This document shows positions 11,239 through 19,318 of a DNA stretch of 45,085 bases, one piece after another; position 1 is the first letter of the stretch; every line of letters begins with the position of its first letter. The stretch comes from Acidobacteriota bacterium. Lineage in GTDB: Bacteria > Acidobacteriota > Terriglobia > Bryobacterales > Bryobacteraceae. The stretch lies in the NCBI GenBank assembly GCA_016213775.1, contig JACQZR010000136.1, positions 1 to 45,085 on the forward strand, in the 5' to 3' direction. Under the pieces are notes generated by a model. It worked only from the letters and a program-made list of their open reading frames with translations, had not been told where the DNA came from and made no database searches. The translations under genes and the position numbers were made by a program.

Positions 11239-11837
11239 AAAGCAGCTATACCATCCAAACTCCGCCATAAATACCAGGAGGCTACCGAACAGTAGGGCCT
11301 CCAGGGGGCGGCGATTTCTTCCATCTTCGGCGGCTTGGGCAACTCTTCCAGCTTATAGGCGAGTTGCATCGCCTTGCGAATTCCGAGATCCCCCGTGGGG
11401 AGGACATTCTGCCGTTGCAGTGCGAACATGAGGAACATCTGCGCGGTCCAGACGCCGATGCCTTTCACTTGTGTGAGCGCTTGGATCACGTCGTCGTCGG
11501 AAGACTCGGGGAGCGTGTCGAAGCTGAGGTCGCCGCCGGCGGTCTTCTCGGCGAGGTCGCGAATGTAGGCGACCTTTTGTTTCGACAGCCCGAGTTTACG
11601 CATCTGCTCCGGCTCGAGTTTGAGGACAGCTTTCGGCGTGACCTGCGAATTGACAGCATCGTTCAAACGCCCGTAGATGACGCGCGCGACGTTGCCGCTC
11701 ACCTGTTGAAAGACGATGCTGCGAACGAGCGAGTCGAAAACCGGCGGGCGATACTCCATTGCGTAGGGTCCAACGGACCTGATGATCCCGGCAAGAACCG
11801 GGTCGGATTTTCTGAGGTGGGAGACAGCTTTCTTCAT
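11235..11837 (-). CDS. DNA-3-methyladenine glycosylase II family (HhH-GPD)
   Basis: This is a base-excision repair glycosylase for alkylated bases. The 200-residue protein has the helix-hairpin-helix LTQVKGIGVWTAQMF (121-135), followed by the catalytic Asp150 in LPTGDLGIRKA. It lacks the extra N-terminal domain of E. coli AlkA, as is common for short homologues. The start is ATG at 11837. The stop overlaps the start of the PhoPQ-related gene (ATGA), so a cytoplasmic repair enzyme is translationally coupled to secreted hydrolases. Confidence 0.9.
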   Translation of the reverse strand: MKKAVSHLRKSDPVLAGIIRSVGPYAMEYRPPVFDSLVRSIVFQQVSGNVARVIYGRLNDAVNSQVTPKAVLKLEPEQMRKLGLSKQKVAYIRDLAEKTAGGDLSFDTLPESSDDDVIQALTQVKGIGVWTAQMFLMFALQRQNVLPTGDLGIRKAMQLAYKLEELPKPPKMEEIAAPWRPYCSVASWYLWRSLDGIAAL

Positions 11838-11884
11838 CCTGGTAACGGGGTGCGCGCAACGCGCATCTAGTAAATTGTAATTCT

Positions 11885-12874
11885 ATGCGACGCGACGCGT
11901 TTCTCCAGGCGCTGGTGTGGGGTGGCGGGGCCACCGCCATCTCCTCCGCGCAACAACAGAAGAAGACTCCGGTGGAACAGCCGGAGCCGGTCTCCGACGT
12001 CATCCGAATAGACGTTGACTTGGTGAACGTGCTGTTCAGCGTGCGCGACAAACGCGGCGGGCTGATAGCGGATCTCAGCAAAGACGATGTGCAGGTGTTT
12101 GAAGACGGCAAGGATCAGAAGGTATTGCAGTTCACGCGCGAGACGAATCTGCCCTTGACGATCGGGCTGCTGATCGACATCAGCGGGTCGCAGCAAAACC
12201 TGATTGAGACGGAACGGCGGGGCGCGTTGCAGTTCTTCCGGCAGGTGCTGAAGCAGAAAGACATGGCTTTTCTGATCAGCTTTGGGCCAGAGGCGGAGTT
12301 GTTGCAGGACTACACCAATTCGATCAATCTGCTCAGCGAGGGTTTGCGGAATCTGCGGGTGAAGTCGGGTGTAGGTGGACTGCATCCGGGTCCGGTGCCC
12401 ACTGCTGGACAGCCGCGAGGGACCATCCTCTATGACGCCGTGTATCTCGCTGCTAATGAGAAGTTGAAAGGGGAAGTAGGGCGGAAGGCGGTGGTGATTC
12501 TCACGGACGGTGTCGATACGGGGAGCCGGATCAGCCGGCAGGAAGCGATCGACGCGGCGCACCGTGCGGATACGATTATCTACAGCGTTCACTACTTTGA
12601 CCCTGGAGCCTACGGTTACCGCTATATGCCGAGCGATGGGGACTTGCGGCGCATGTCCGAGGATACGGGCGGCAGGCTGTACCGGGTGGATCGTAAGAAC
12701 ACGCTCGACATGATCTTCGATGAGCTGCAGCGGGAGTTGCGAAGCCAGTATTCGCTTGCCTACTCACCGTCGAACCCGAACAAGGATGGCGGATTCCGCA
12801 AGCTGGAAATCAAGCCGCGCAATAAGGATTTGCGAGTGCAGGCGCGGAAGGGCTACTTCGCTACGAAAAGCTAG
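11885..12874 (+). CDS. VWFA-domain protein of the acidobacterial type, exported
   Basis: The 329-residue protein opens with MRRDAFLQALVWGGGATAISSAQ, probably an export signal with an Arg pair. An N-terminal segment with VNVLFSVRDKRGGLIADL, and VFEDGK after it, is typical of the acidobacterial VWFA-related family. The von Willebrand A domain follows, with a MIDAS motif DISGS (Asp98, Ser100, Ser102) and later ILTDGVDTGSR. Such proteins bind ligands through a metal ion, and the ligand is unknown. There is no Shine-Dalgarno sequence. A TAAATT-type -10 at 11871-11876 lies just before the ATG, which would fit a leaderless message. It is divergent from the glycosylase operon. Confidence 0.88.
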   Translation: MRRDAFLQALVWGGGATAISSAQQQKKTPVEQPEPVSDVIRIDVDLVNVLFSVRDKRGGLIADLSKDDVQVFEDGKDQKVLQFTRETNLPLTIGLLIDISGSQQNLIETERRGALQFFRQVLKQKDMAFLISFGPEAELLQDYTNSINLLSEGLRNLRVKSGVGGLHPGPVPTAGQPRGTILYDAVYLAANEKLKGEVGRKAVVILTDGVDTGSRISRQEAIDAAHRADTIIYSVHYFDPGAYGYRYMPSDGDLRRMSEDTGGRLYRVDRKNTLDMIFDELQRELRSQYSLAYSPSNPNKDGGFRKLEIKPRNKDLRVQARKGYFATKS

Positions 12875-12906
12875 CACTACTTGGAGTCTGTACATTCCGC
12901 CGTCTT

Positions 12907-12951
12907 GTGGGGCGGCCAATCCTGGCCGCGGCTGGCCTTTCCAGGCCAGCC
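12907..12951 (+). repeat. REP-like dispersed repeat, copy 1
   Basis: A 41-base block (12907-12947) is repeated in inverted orientation at 25220-25260 with a single mismatch. It contains a perfect hairpin: GGCTGGCCT at 12930-12938, a TTCC loop, and AGGCCAGCC at 12943-12951. It sits between two convergent genes. The form and the 3'-end location resemble bacterial REP/BIME elements. Confidence 0.75.
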
Positions 12952-12974
12952 AGAGGGCCGATTGCATCGGCCCT
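12930..12974. terminator. Double hairpin between convergent genes
   Basis: Two perfect stem-loops follow one another. The first is the 9-bp stem at 12930-12951. The second is AGGGCCGA at 12954-12961, a TTGCA loop, and TCGGCCCT at 12967-12974. They lie between the VWFA gene (stop 12874) and the peptidase gene (stop 12985), where transcription from both sides meets. There is no T-tract, so intrinsic termination is only inferred. They may instead act as mRNA end stabilisers. Confidence 0.5.
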
Positions 12975-12984
12975 GAGTCCAGCG

Positions 12985-15630
12985 CTACATCTCGCGCACG
13001 CCGCGGAATCCGACGTAGCCGGCGGCGGGCCTGGCTGAGGATTTCGCGTCGACAGGCTGGTCAGCGCTGCCGCCCATAACCTTGGCGGCGCCGTCCTTGG
13101 CAACGACCCACTCCGCGGCATTGCCACCGAGATCAAAGACGGGGTCTTCGCCGGAGCCGGCATGCGAGCCGACAGGCTTCAACAACGCACCGGGACCGAG
13201 GCCCTGAATGAGTGACGAGAGGCGCGCGGCATCGTCGGGATTCACCGCATAGCCGGCCCAGGCATCGAGAGTGTTCTCGTCCTTCTTAGCGGCGAGCATG
13301 GCCCCGACCTCCTCCTCGGTGGGCAGCCGGTATTTCGTGGCGGTCTTTGTGCTTAGCCATTCACAGTATTTGCGCGCCTGCTCATAGCTGAGGCCGGCGG
13401 CCGGGTGGTTCTCAGTTCCCTTCTCCACTGCGTAGGACGGATCAAAGGCACGATACTGGGCACGGGTCACCTCAAAGCGGCCGATGGCGAAGTCGCCGCG
13501 CTCGACTGTATCGGGGACATCGGCGCGTTTGCGGCTCAGCAACAACGCAGCCAGAGGGGACTCAGGGCGCAAGGCTTCGTTCTTATCGGCAAGCGTTTTG
13601 AACAGATACTTGTCGAACCAGGCAAGTTCCTCGTCGAGCTTACGGCGCTGGTGGACGTACTTGCGCGGTCCGTGGCCTTCTCCAGGAAAGAGGATAAACC
13701 GCACGTCGGTCTTTTCCAGATGCTTCAGCGCCCGGTAGTGCTGCCAGCCCTGTTCGGTGGGCACCTGCTTGTCTTCGGTTCCAAAGAAGATGATCGTCGG
13801 GGTGCGGACCTTGTCCATGCGGAACAGTGGGGATTTCTTTATGTACAGATCGGGCGCCTCGAGCGGGGTTTTGCCAATATAGTAATCGTCAAAGGAATGC
13901 CCGAACTCGCAATTGCCCCAATCGCTGATCCAATTGACATCGCCGGCGCCGGCGGAGGCTACTTTGTAGCGGGTGGTGCGGGTGGTAAGTTCGATGGTGA
14001 TGATGGAACCGTTGGACCAGCCCATGGTGCCGAGTTTGTCCGGGTCGACCATGCCCCTGGCGACAAGGGAATCGACGCCGCGCTCGACGTCCACCCATTC
14101 CAGGTCGTTATAATTGCCGCCGCTGATGGATTCGCCAAATGCCAGTCCATAGTTAGAGCTACCGTGGTAATTGGGGCGGAGGATGAATGCCCCGCGCTGC
14201 GCCATTAACTGCACCGGATAGCCCCAGCGTTCGGAGAAATTATCGAGATCGGCGCCGTGCGGGCCACCGTGAATCATTACTACCAGCGGATATTTGCGGC
14301 CTGCCTGGTAATTGTGGGGATAATGAAGGATGCCCTCGACGGTTTCGTCTTTGGCGCCTTTCCAAGTGTAGGGCTCGGATTTGGCGATGGGCTTCTTTTT
14401 CCAGGCGGCGTTGGTTTCGGTGAATTGTCTGGCCGCCTCCACTTTTGCGCCGCTGAGCTTGCCGCTGAACCACTGGCCGGGCTTGGACGCGGTGGAATGC
14501 AGATAGACGATGCGATCGCCCGCCACCTGCATACCGAAGATATTGCCTGCATGCTCGGTGGCGAGGAATTCACGCGACCACGCCTGACCGTTGCGCTGGT
14601 AGCGGGCCACTTTGGGGCGCACGCCGTTGGCGAGTTGGGCGATGATGCCGCCGGCGGTGACGACATAGCCCTGGCTCAAGCCGTTGGGCCAATCGAGTGG
14701 GATCTCGGTGGGCGTGGCGGCTCCCGACTCCATGAAGTAGAGGCGCTGAATGGCGGCGTTGAGATACCGCGGATGCGTAGTGTGGGGCGCTTCGAAATAG
14801 AAACCCTTGCTGTCGAGGGCGAATTGGACGGCACGAGGCAGCAGTTTGCCGTCGGCGAATAGCTGCCGCGAGGTGCCGGCCTGCAGATCGTGCAGGAACG
14901 CCGAGGGCCGCAGCTTCTGATCCCAAACGTAGCTCAGGCTGCGGTCATGTGTGGTGACCGCCCACTTGCCATCGGGGCTGACTGCGAGGGTCGCGATGCG
15001 GTCGCGGTTCTCCGTGAGGCGGCGGGCTTTCTTCGCTTTCAGATCGAAGCGGAACAGGCGCACTGGCGTTGCATGCTGCTCGTCTTCCACCACCTGGGAG
15101 GTGTCCTTGCGCTCCTTGATTCGCTGCTCGTGCAAGGTGGCGTCCTCAGCCGCGGCCAGCAACAGCGTGTTGGCATCGAGCCAGGCGAAGTTGGACACGC
15201 CCTTTTCCATTCGCGTGAGGACTTCCGGTTCGCCGCCGCGGAGGTCGATGCGCCACACCTGCATCCCGCCGCGAGCGCCGCGCCGTCCGGCCGAGGATGC
15301 ATCAGTTGACGGAGCTGCGTCCTCGCCTGTGCTGCGGGAACTCAGGAAAGCCACATAGCGGCCATCGGGAGAGAAATGGGGGGAAGAGTGGTTGTCCTTG
15401 CCGCGTGTGAGGACCACCTCGAAGGCATCGGCAAGATTGTAGAGTACGAGATTCGAGACCGGTTCTCCTTTCTCTTTGTCCATTCCGGATTTGACATAGA
15501 CGGCGAGTTTTCCATCGCGCGAGAGTTCCATCTGCTGTACCGATTCGGACATGAGCAGATCATCCGGGGTCCACTTGGCGGCGTAGGTGAGCGCAGCGGC
15601 TGCCAGGAACGGGAAGAGAAGACGCGTCAT
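12985..15630 (-). CDS. S9 prolyl-oligopeptidase family peptidase fused to an FGE-like domain
   Basis: This is a secreted serine peptidase of 881 residues. The signal peptide is MTRLLFPFLAAAALTYAA. A beta-propeller (about residues 25-400) precedes the alpha/beta-hydrolase domain with Ser539 (GWSNGS), Asp620 (GTEDKQVP) and His653 (PGEGHG). Residues from about 705 to the end add a formylglycine-generating-enzyme-like (sulfatase-modifying) fold, recognisable by RFEVTRAQYRAF, YRLPTEEE, FDLGGNAAEW and a terminal GFRGVRE. The cysteine pair used by true aerobic FGEs is absent from its C-terminal part, so it is probably structural or binding only. The start at 15630 follows the signal peptide. A longer upstream frame to 15825 has no such support. 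Confidence 0.88.
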   Translation of the reverse strand: MTRLLFPFLAAAALTYAAKWTPDDLLMSESVQQMELSRDGKLAVYVKSGMDKEKGEPVSNLVLYNLADAFEVVLTRGKDNHSSPHFSPDGRYVAFLSSRSTGEDAAPSTDASSAGRRGARGGMQVWRIDLRGGEPEVLTRMEKGVSNFAWLDANTLLLAAAEDATLHEQRIKERKDTSQVVEDEQHATPVRLFRFDLKAKKARRLTENRDRIATLAVSPDGKWAVTTHDRSLSYVWDQKLRPSAFLHDLQAGTSRQLFADGKLLPRAVQFALDSKGFYFEAPHTTHPRYLNAAIQRLYFMESGAATPTEIPLDWPNGLSQGYVVTAGGIIAQLANGVRPKVARYQRNGQAWSREFLATEHAGNIFGMQVAGDRIVYLHSTASKPGQWFSGKLSGAKVEAARQFTETNAAWKKKPIAKSEPYTWKGAKDETVEGILHYPHNYQAGRKYPLVVMIHGGPHGADLDNFSERWGYPVQLMAQRGAFILRPNYHGSSNYGLAFGESISGGNYNDLEWVDVERGVDSLVARGMVDPDKLGTMGWSNGSIITIELTTRTTRYKVASAGAGDVNWISDWGNCEFGHSFDDYYIGKTPLEAPDLYIKKSPLFRMDKVRTPTIIFFGTEDKQVPTEQGWQHYRALKHLEKTDVRFILFPGEGHGPRKYVHQRRKLDEELAWFDKYLFKTLADKNEALRPESPLAALLLSRKRADVPDTVERGDFAIGRFEVTRAQYRAFDPSYAVEKGTENHPAAGLSYEQARKYCEWLSTKTATKYRLPTEEEVGAMLAAKKDENTLDAWAGYAVNPDDAARLSSLIQGLGPGALLKPVGSHAGSGEDPVFDLGGNAAEWVVAKDGAAKVMGGSADQPVDAKSSARPAAGYVGFRGVREM

Positions 15631-15671
15631 GAACTCTAAAATAGCATTGCCCTGGAAGTGAATCCGGGAGG

Positions 15672-16670
15672 TTAGTAGCCTTTTACTTTGTCGACAACGT
15701 TGCGCAGCGGTTCGCCTTTGGAGAAGCGGACAACATTGTCGATCACGAGTTCGTGATAGCGCGCGCCGACGCCATCGGATACGGTGGCGATGTGGGGCGT
15801 GATTATGGCGTTGTCGAACTTCCACAGCGGATGGCCCTTGGGGAGCGGCTCGGGGTCGGTGACGTCGAGGCCGGCGCCGGAGATGTGTTTCGAGTCGAGG
15901 GCCTTGACCAGGGCGTTGGTGTCGTACAATTTGCCACGCGAGACAGCGACGAAGTAGGCGCCCTTTTTCATCAGCTCGAACTGCCGCGCACCCATCATCT
16001 TCTCGCTTTGCGGGGTGTGCGGAGCGGAGATGAAAACCACATCGGCTTTGGGGATGACGGTGTCGAGCCGGTCGGGCGTAACCACTTGGCTAATGGCCGG
16101 ATGGAATGGGATGTCCTTGGGATCGACGCCAATGACGGTCATGCCGAAGGCGGCGGCGCGGGTGGCGATCTGCGAGCCGATGCCGCCGACGCCGATGATG
16201 ACGGCGGTCTTGCCGCGAAGCTCGATGGCCTTCCACTCGCCTTTAGCCCATTCTTCTTTCGGCCGCTCGGAGACCGCTTTGGTGATGTTTCGGGTTAGGG
16301 CGAGCAGCAGGGCGAAAGCATGGTCGGCGATCTCCGGGCCCTGGATGATCTTGCCGTTGGTGAGAGTGACGTTGGAGTTGATGAATGAATCGAAGCAGTG
16401 GCGTTCCACGCCGGCGCTGTAGATGTGTACCCACTTGAGCTTTTTTGCAGCGCGGAAGAGTTCGGGGTTGATTTCGCCGAGGATGGCGTCGGCATCGGCG
16501 GCCTCCGTAAGCATGTTGTCGCGCCGGCCTTCCACGAAAGTGACGTTGGGGGCGAGCGATTTCATTTCGGGGATATAGGAGACGCCGCGGCCGGTGACGA
16601 GGATCTTCTTCGGGGCCTGGGCCGGGACGGAGACGGAGAGCAGGCAAAGCAGCGACAAGGTGCGGATCAT
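15672..16670 (-). CDS. D-2-hydroxyacid dehydrogenase with an N-terminal signal-like peptide
   Basis: This is an NAD(P)-dependent D-isomer-specific 2-hydroxyacid dehydrogenase (332 aa). The Rossmann motif GVGGIGS lies at residues 160-166. The catalytic triad is Arg245 (AVSRGKL), Glu274 (DPEPLP) and His293 (ITPHIA). Unusually, the first 19 residues (MIRTLSLLCLLSVSVPAQA) look like a Sec signal peptide ending in AQA, placed directly before the first beta strand KKILVTG. No later ATG would give a complete enzyme. The gene begins 15 bases after the haemoglobin gene and ends 41 bases before the peptidase gene, so these three may form one operon. The substrate is unknown. Confidence 0.88.
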   Translation of the reverse strand: MIRTLSLLCLLSVSVPAQAPKKILVTGRGVSYIPEMKSLAPNVTFVEGRRDNMLTEAADADAILGEINPELFRAAKKLKWVHIYSAGVERHCFDSFINSNVTLTNGKIIQGPEIADHAFALLLALTRNITKAVSERPKEEWAKGEWKAIELRGKTAVIIGVGGIGSQIATRAAAFGMTVIGVDPKDIPFHPAISQVVTPDRLDTVIPKADVVFISAPHTPQSEKMMGARQFELMKKGAYFVAVSRGKLYDTNALVKALDSKHISGAGLDVTDPEPLPKGHPLWKFDNAIITPHIATVSDGVGARYHELVIDNVVRFSKGEPLRNVVDKVKGY

Positions 16671-16685
16671 AGCGAATGGATTGTA

Positions 16686-17084
16686 TCACCGTGTGGGTGG
16701 CGATTGGCGGTTGATGAGAAACGTGGCCGTGCTGTGGAAGAACGACCGCAGTAGCTCCAGAGCATCGCCGGGGAGTTGGGCTTCGGCAAGGGCGTTGTCC
16801 ATCAATTCGACCCAGCGGTCGCGGGCGGGGGTGCCGATAGGGAACGGCGCGTGGCGCATGCGGAGACGTGGGTGGCCACGCTCCTCTATATAAGTAGAGG
16901 GGCCGCCGAAGCGGAAGATCAGGAAGTTGCGGAGGCGGAGTTCGGCGCCGGGCAGATCATCGAGAGTGTACATCGGACCGAGGACGGGGTCGGAGGGGAT
17001 CTGGCGGTAAAAGGCGGCCACGAGGCGGGTGAAACCACCCTCTCCGATGAGATCGAAGAGCTGGTCTTCCTGGAGTTGGGGCAT
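16686..17084 (-). CDS. Truncated haemoglobin, group II (trHbO-like)
   Basis: This is a small haem protein of 132 residues that binds O2 or NO in the cytoplasm. Typical group II features are FYRQIPSDPVLGPMY, with Tyr26 at the B10 position, and the segment GHPRLRMRHAPFPIG, with His78 as proximal haem ligand. Trp91 in RWVELMDNAL fits the conserved G8 Trp. The start MPQLQEDQLF at 17084 matches the family N-terminus. A longer frame to 17198 adds a basic unrelated stretch and is not preferred. It is the first gene of the minus-strand group ending at 12985. Confidence 0.92.
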   Translation of the reverse strand: MPQLQEDQLFDLIGEGGFTRLVAAFYRQIPSDPVLGPMYTLDDLPGAELRLRNFLIFRFGGPSTYIEERGHPRLRMRHAPFPIGTPARDRWVELMDNALAEAQLPGDALELLRSFFHSTATFLINRQSPPTR

Positions 17085-17246
17085 GCGTACCCTTCTATCG
17101 TAGCGCGTACAAACACGCTTCTGTTTTGGGGGATATGACCCGAAATCCGGCCTCGCCGACCCTGTGAGCCTGCAAAATCGATGGCATGCCAATTGCACTC
17201 AATAAGGCGCGATTGTCTGCTACCCGCAGCAAGGAAGGTTGGTTTC

Positions 17247-17450
17247 ATGAGCATCCAACTGTCTGAGAAGGCTACCGCCGGCTTCGACCGCAAGATTCCG
17301 CCAGGACAGGTCCCCGATGGACATGAGAATTGTACGGATGAGGACTGTCACGTCTGCATGCGCCTGACGATTCCCCAGCATATCGACTGTCACGGGACTA
17401 AGATAGAAGACCTGGCGGGAACCGGCGAGATGGAGACCCTTGGAGGCTAG
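17247..17450 (+). CDS. Small cysteine-containing protein, hypothetical (67 aa)
   Basis: I do not recognise this family. The ATG at 17247 follows a purine-rich AAGGAAGG at 17231-17238. The protein has Cys residues in NCTDEDCHVC and IDCHG, with His between them, so a metal site is possible. It lies 39 bases before the CBS gene in the same direction and so may be cotranscribed with the transporter genes. A longer version beginning at 17181 is possible but has a poorer start. Confidence 0.6.
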   Translation: MSIQLSEKATAGFDRKIPPGQVPDGHENCTDEDCHVCMRLTIPQHIDCHGTKIEDLAGTGEMETLGG

Positions 17451-17489
17451 TCCCTTCCCACCAAATTCGCTCACCTGGAGAACTCGTAC

Positions 17490-17939
17490 ATGACGGTTGA
17501 CAGCATCATGAACCGGAACCCGAAGACTGTCCCGATGACGGAGACATTCGGCGGGGCCTTTGCGATCCTGATGGACCTTCGCATTGATAGCCTGCCGGTG
17601 GTGGATACCAATGGTATTTACCGCGGCATGTTTGACCTGGAAGATATCTGGGAGTTGTTGCTGCCACGGGCGGCGATGCTTGGATTGAAGTCGCTCACCG
17701 ACCTGGCCTTTGTGTCGGACGCCAAAGAGGCGATGCACCAGAAGCTACAGGATGCCGGCGCGCGGCCGGTTTCGGAGTTTCTGGACGCGCAGGTGCAGCC
17801 GGTGCACGCGGACACGCCGGTGAAGGAAGCGATCCTCCTGTTCTATAAACACCAGGGTGACCTGCCAGTGGTCGACAGGGCGTCAAAACGCCTGCTGGGC
17901 ACCGTTTCGCCGTGGGAGATTCTGCAAGCGCTGCGCTAG
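17490..17939 (+). CDS. Tandem CBS-domain protein (149 aa)
   Basis: The protein consists of two CBS domains: residues 1-55 (VDSIMNRNPKTVPMTETF, IDSLPVVDTNGIYRGMFD) and about 90-149 (QPVHADTPVKEAILLFYKHQGDLPVVD, LGTVSPWEIL). CBS pairs bind adenosine nucleotides and act as sensors or regulators. Standing alone, 19 bases before a NhaD/ArsB-type transporter gene, it may regulate that transporter. This is an inference from position, although CBS modules are known to regulate several transport proteins. Confidence 0.87.
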   Translation: MTVDSIMNRNPKTVPMTETFGGAFAILMDLRIDSLPVVDTNGIYRGMFDLEDIWELLLPRAAMLGLKSLTDLAFVSDAKEAMHQKLQDAGARPVSEFLDAQVQPVHADTPVKEAILLFYKHQGDLPVVDRASKRLLGTVSPWEILQALR

Positions 17940-17958
17940 CGGCGAGGAAACACACGAG

Positions 17959-19293
17959 ATGGAACATCAAGGACAAGTTCTGTTTGGATGGAGCGCGAGC
18001 ATCGTCGCGTCCGTTATTTTCGTGCTGGTTTATGGCCTGATTATCTCGGAGAAGCTGAACCGCGCGATACTGGCGCTGCTCGGCGCCGGGCTGCTGATCA
18101 TTGTCGGCGTTCTGAACCAGGAAGCCGCCGTTCGCGGCGTGGATTTCAACACCATCGGCCTGCTGTTGGGCATGATGGTGATCGTCAATATCACGGCAAA
18201 ATCGGGCGTGTTTCAGTATGTGGCGATCTGGTCGGCAAAAAAAGTGAACGCACAGCCGATGGGTGTGCTGACCATGTTGTCTGTGGTGACGGCGGTGTTC
18301 TCGGCTTTTCTGGACAACGTGACGACGGTGCTGCTGGTGGTGCCGGTGACACTGCTGATCACCGAGGAGTTGAAGGTAAAGGCGTACCCGTTCCTCATCG
18401 CGGAAATCCTGTCCTCGAACATTGGCGGCACGGCGACGCTGATCGGCGATCCGCCGAACATTATGATCGGATCGGCGGTAGGGTTGGCGTTCAATGATTT
18501 TGTGGTGAACCTCGCGCCGGTGGTCATTGTCGTCGAAATCGCGACAGTGCTGGTGTTTTACTTCGTGTGGCGGAAAGACCTGACCACTACGGAAGAAGCT
18601 ATGCACCGCGTGATGAACTTCAACGAGATTGAAGCGATTAAGGACTGGCGGCTGCTGAAACAGGCGCTGACGGTGCTGGCGATTGTGATCGGGAGTTTTG
18701 TGACGGCGCGGATTACTCACCTGGAGCCGGCCACCATCGGACTGATGGGAGCGGCTGTGCTGCTACTGTTGGACAACTTCACGCGGGACGCCGAGGAGCA
18801 ATCGAAGAACGTGCATTCGGCCTTCGCGGAAGCGGAGTGGGTGACGCTGATCTTCTTTGTGGGCCTGTTCATTCTGGTGCACGGGCTGGAGGCGTCGGGG
18901 GTGATCAAGTGGATGGCGGGCCAGTTATTGACAGCAACGGGTGGCGACTTCAACATGACGGCAATCGCGATTCTGTGGTCATCGGCAATACTTTCGGCTT
19001 TTATAGATAACATCCCGTTTGTGGCTACGATGATCCCGATGATCAAGGCGATGGGCCCGACATTCGGCGGCGACCAGGCTTTGATGCCGTTGTGGTGGGC
19101 GCTGTCGCTGGGCGCGTGCCTCGGTGGCAACGGGACGTTGATCGGCGCATCGGCCAACCTGGTGGTGGCGGGCCTTTCGGAACGCGCGGGCCAGCCGATC
19201 CGGTTTATGGCATACATGAAGTCGTGCTTCCTGTTGATGCTCATGTCGGTGGCCATCTGTCACGTGTACATGTTGCTGCGGTACTTGCACTAA
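17959..19293 (+). CDS. NhaD/ArsB-type ion transporter, copy A
   Basis: This is a polytopic membrane transporter of the ion-transporter superfamily (ArsB/NhaD, SLC13-like), 444 residues with about 11 helices. Family signatures are SSNIGGTATLIGDPPNIMIGS in the first half and DNIPFVATMIP plus LGGNGTLIGASANLV in the second, which are the two inverted-repeat substrate hairpins. It may exchange Na+ for H+ or export an oxyanion. Sequence alone does not decide which. The start at 17959 is chosen to match the paralogue, and a longer frame adds 34 unrelated residues. The downstream paralogue begins 25 bases after its stop. Confidence 0.88.
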   Translation: MEHQGQVLFGWSASIVASVIFVLVYGLIISEKLNRAILALLGAGLLIIVGVLNQEAAVRGVDFNTIGLLLGMMVIVNITAKSGVFQYVAIWSAKKVNAQPMGVLTMLSVVTAVFSAFLDNVTTVLLVVPVTLLITEELKVKAYPFLIAEILSSNIGGTATLIGDPPNIMIGSAVGLAFNDFVVNLAPVVIVVEIATVLVFYFVWRKDLTTTEEAMHRVMNFNEIEAIKDWRLLKQALTVLAIVIGSFVTARITHLEPATIGLMGAAVLLLLDNFTRDAEEQSKNVHSAFAEAEWVTLIFFVGLFILVHGLEASGVIKWMAGQLLTATGGDFNMTAIAILWSSAILSAFIDNIPFVATMIPMIKAMGPTFGGDQALMPLWWALSLGACLGGNGTLIGASANLVVAGLSERAGQPIRFMAYMKSCFLLMLMSVAICHVYMLLRYLH

Positions 19294-19318
19294 ATTAACC
19301 GCCTGTGGCAGAAATCTC

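Noticed and set aside
10279-11295. 338-codon plus-strand frame
   Set aside because: It is antisense to the PhoPQ-related gene and has no recognisable domain.
12985-13520. A functional sulfatase-activating enzyme (FGE) for the nearby sulfatase
   Set aside because: The FGE-like part lacks the catalytic cysteine pair and is fused to a peptidase.
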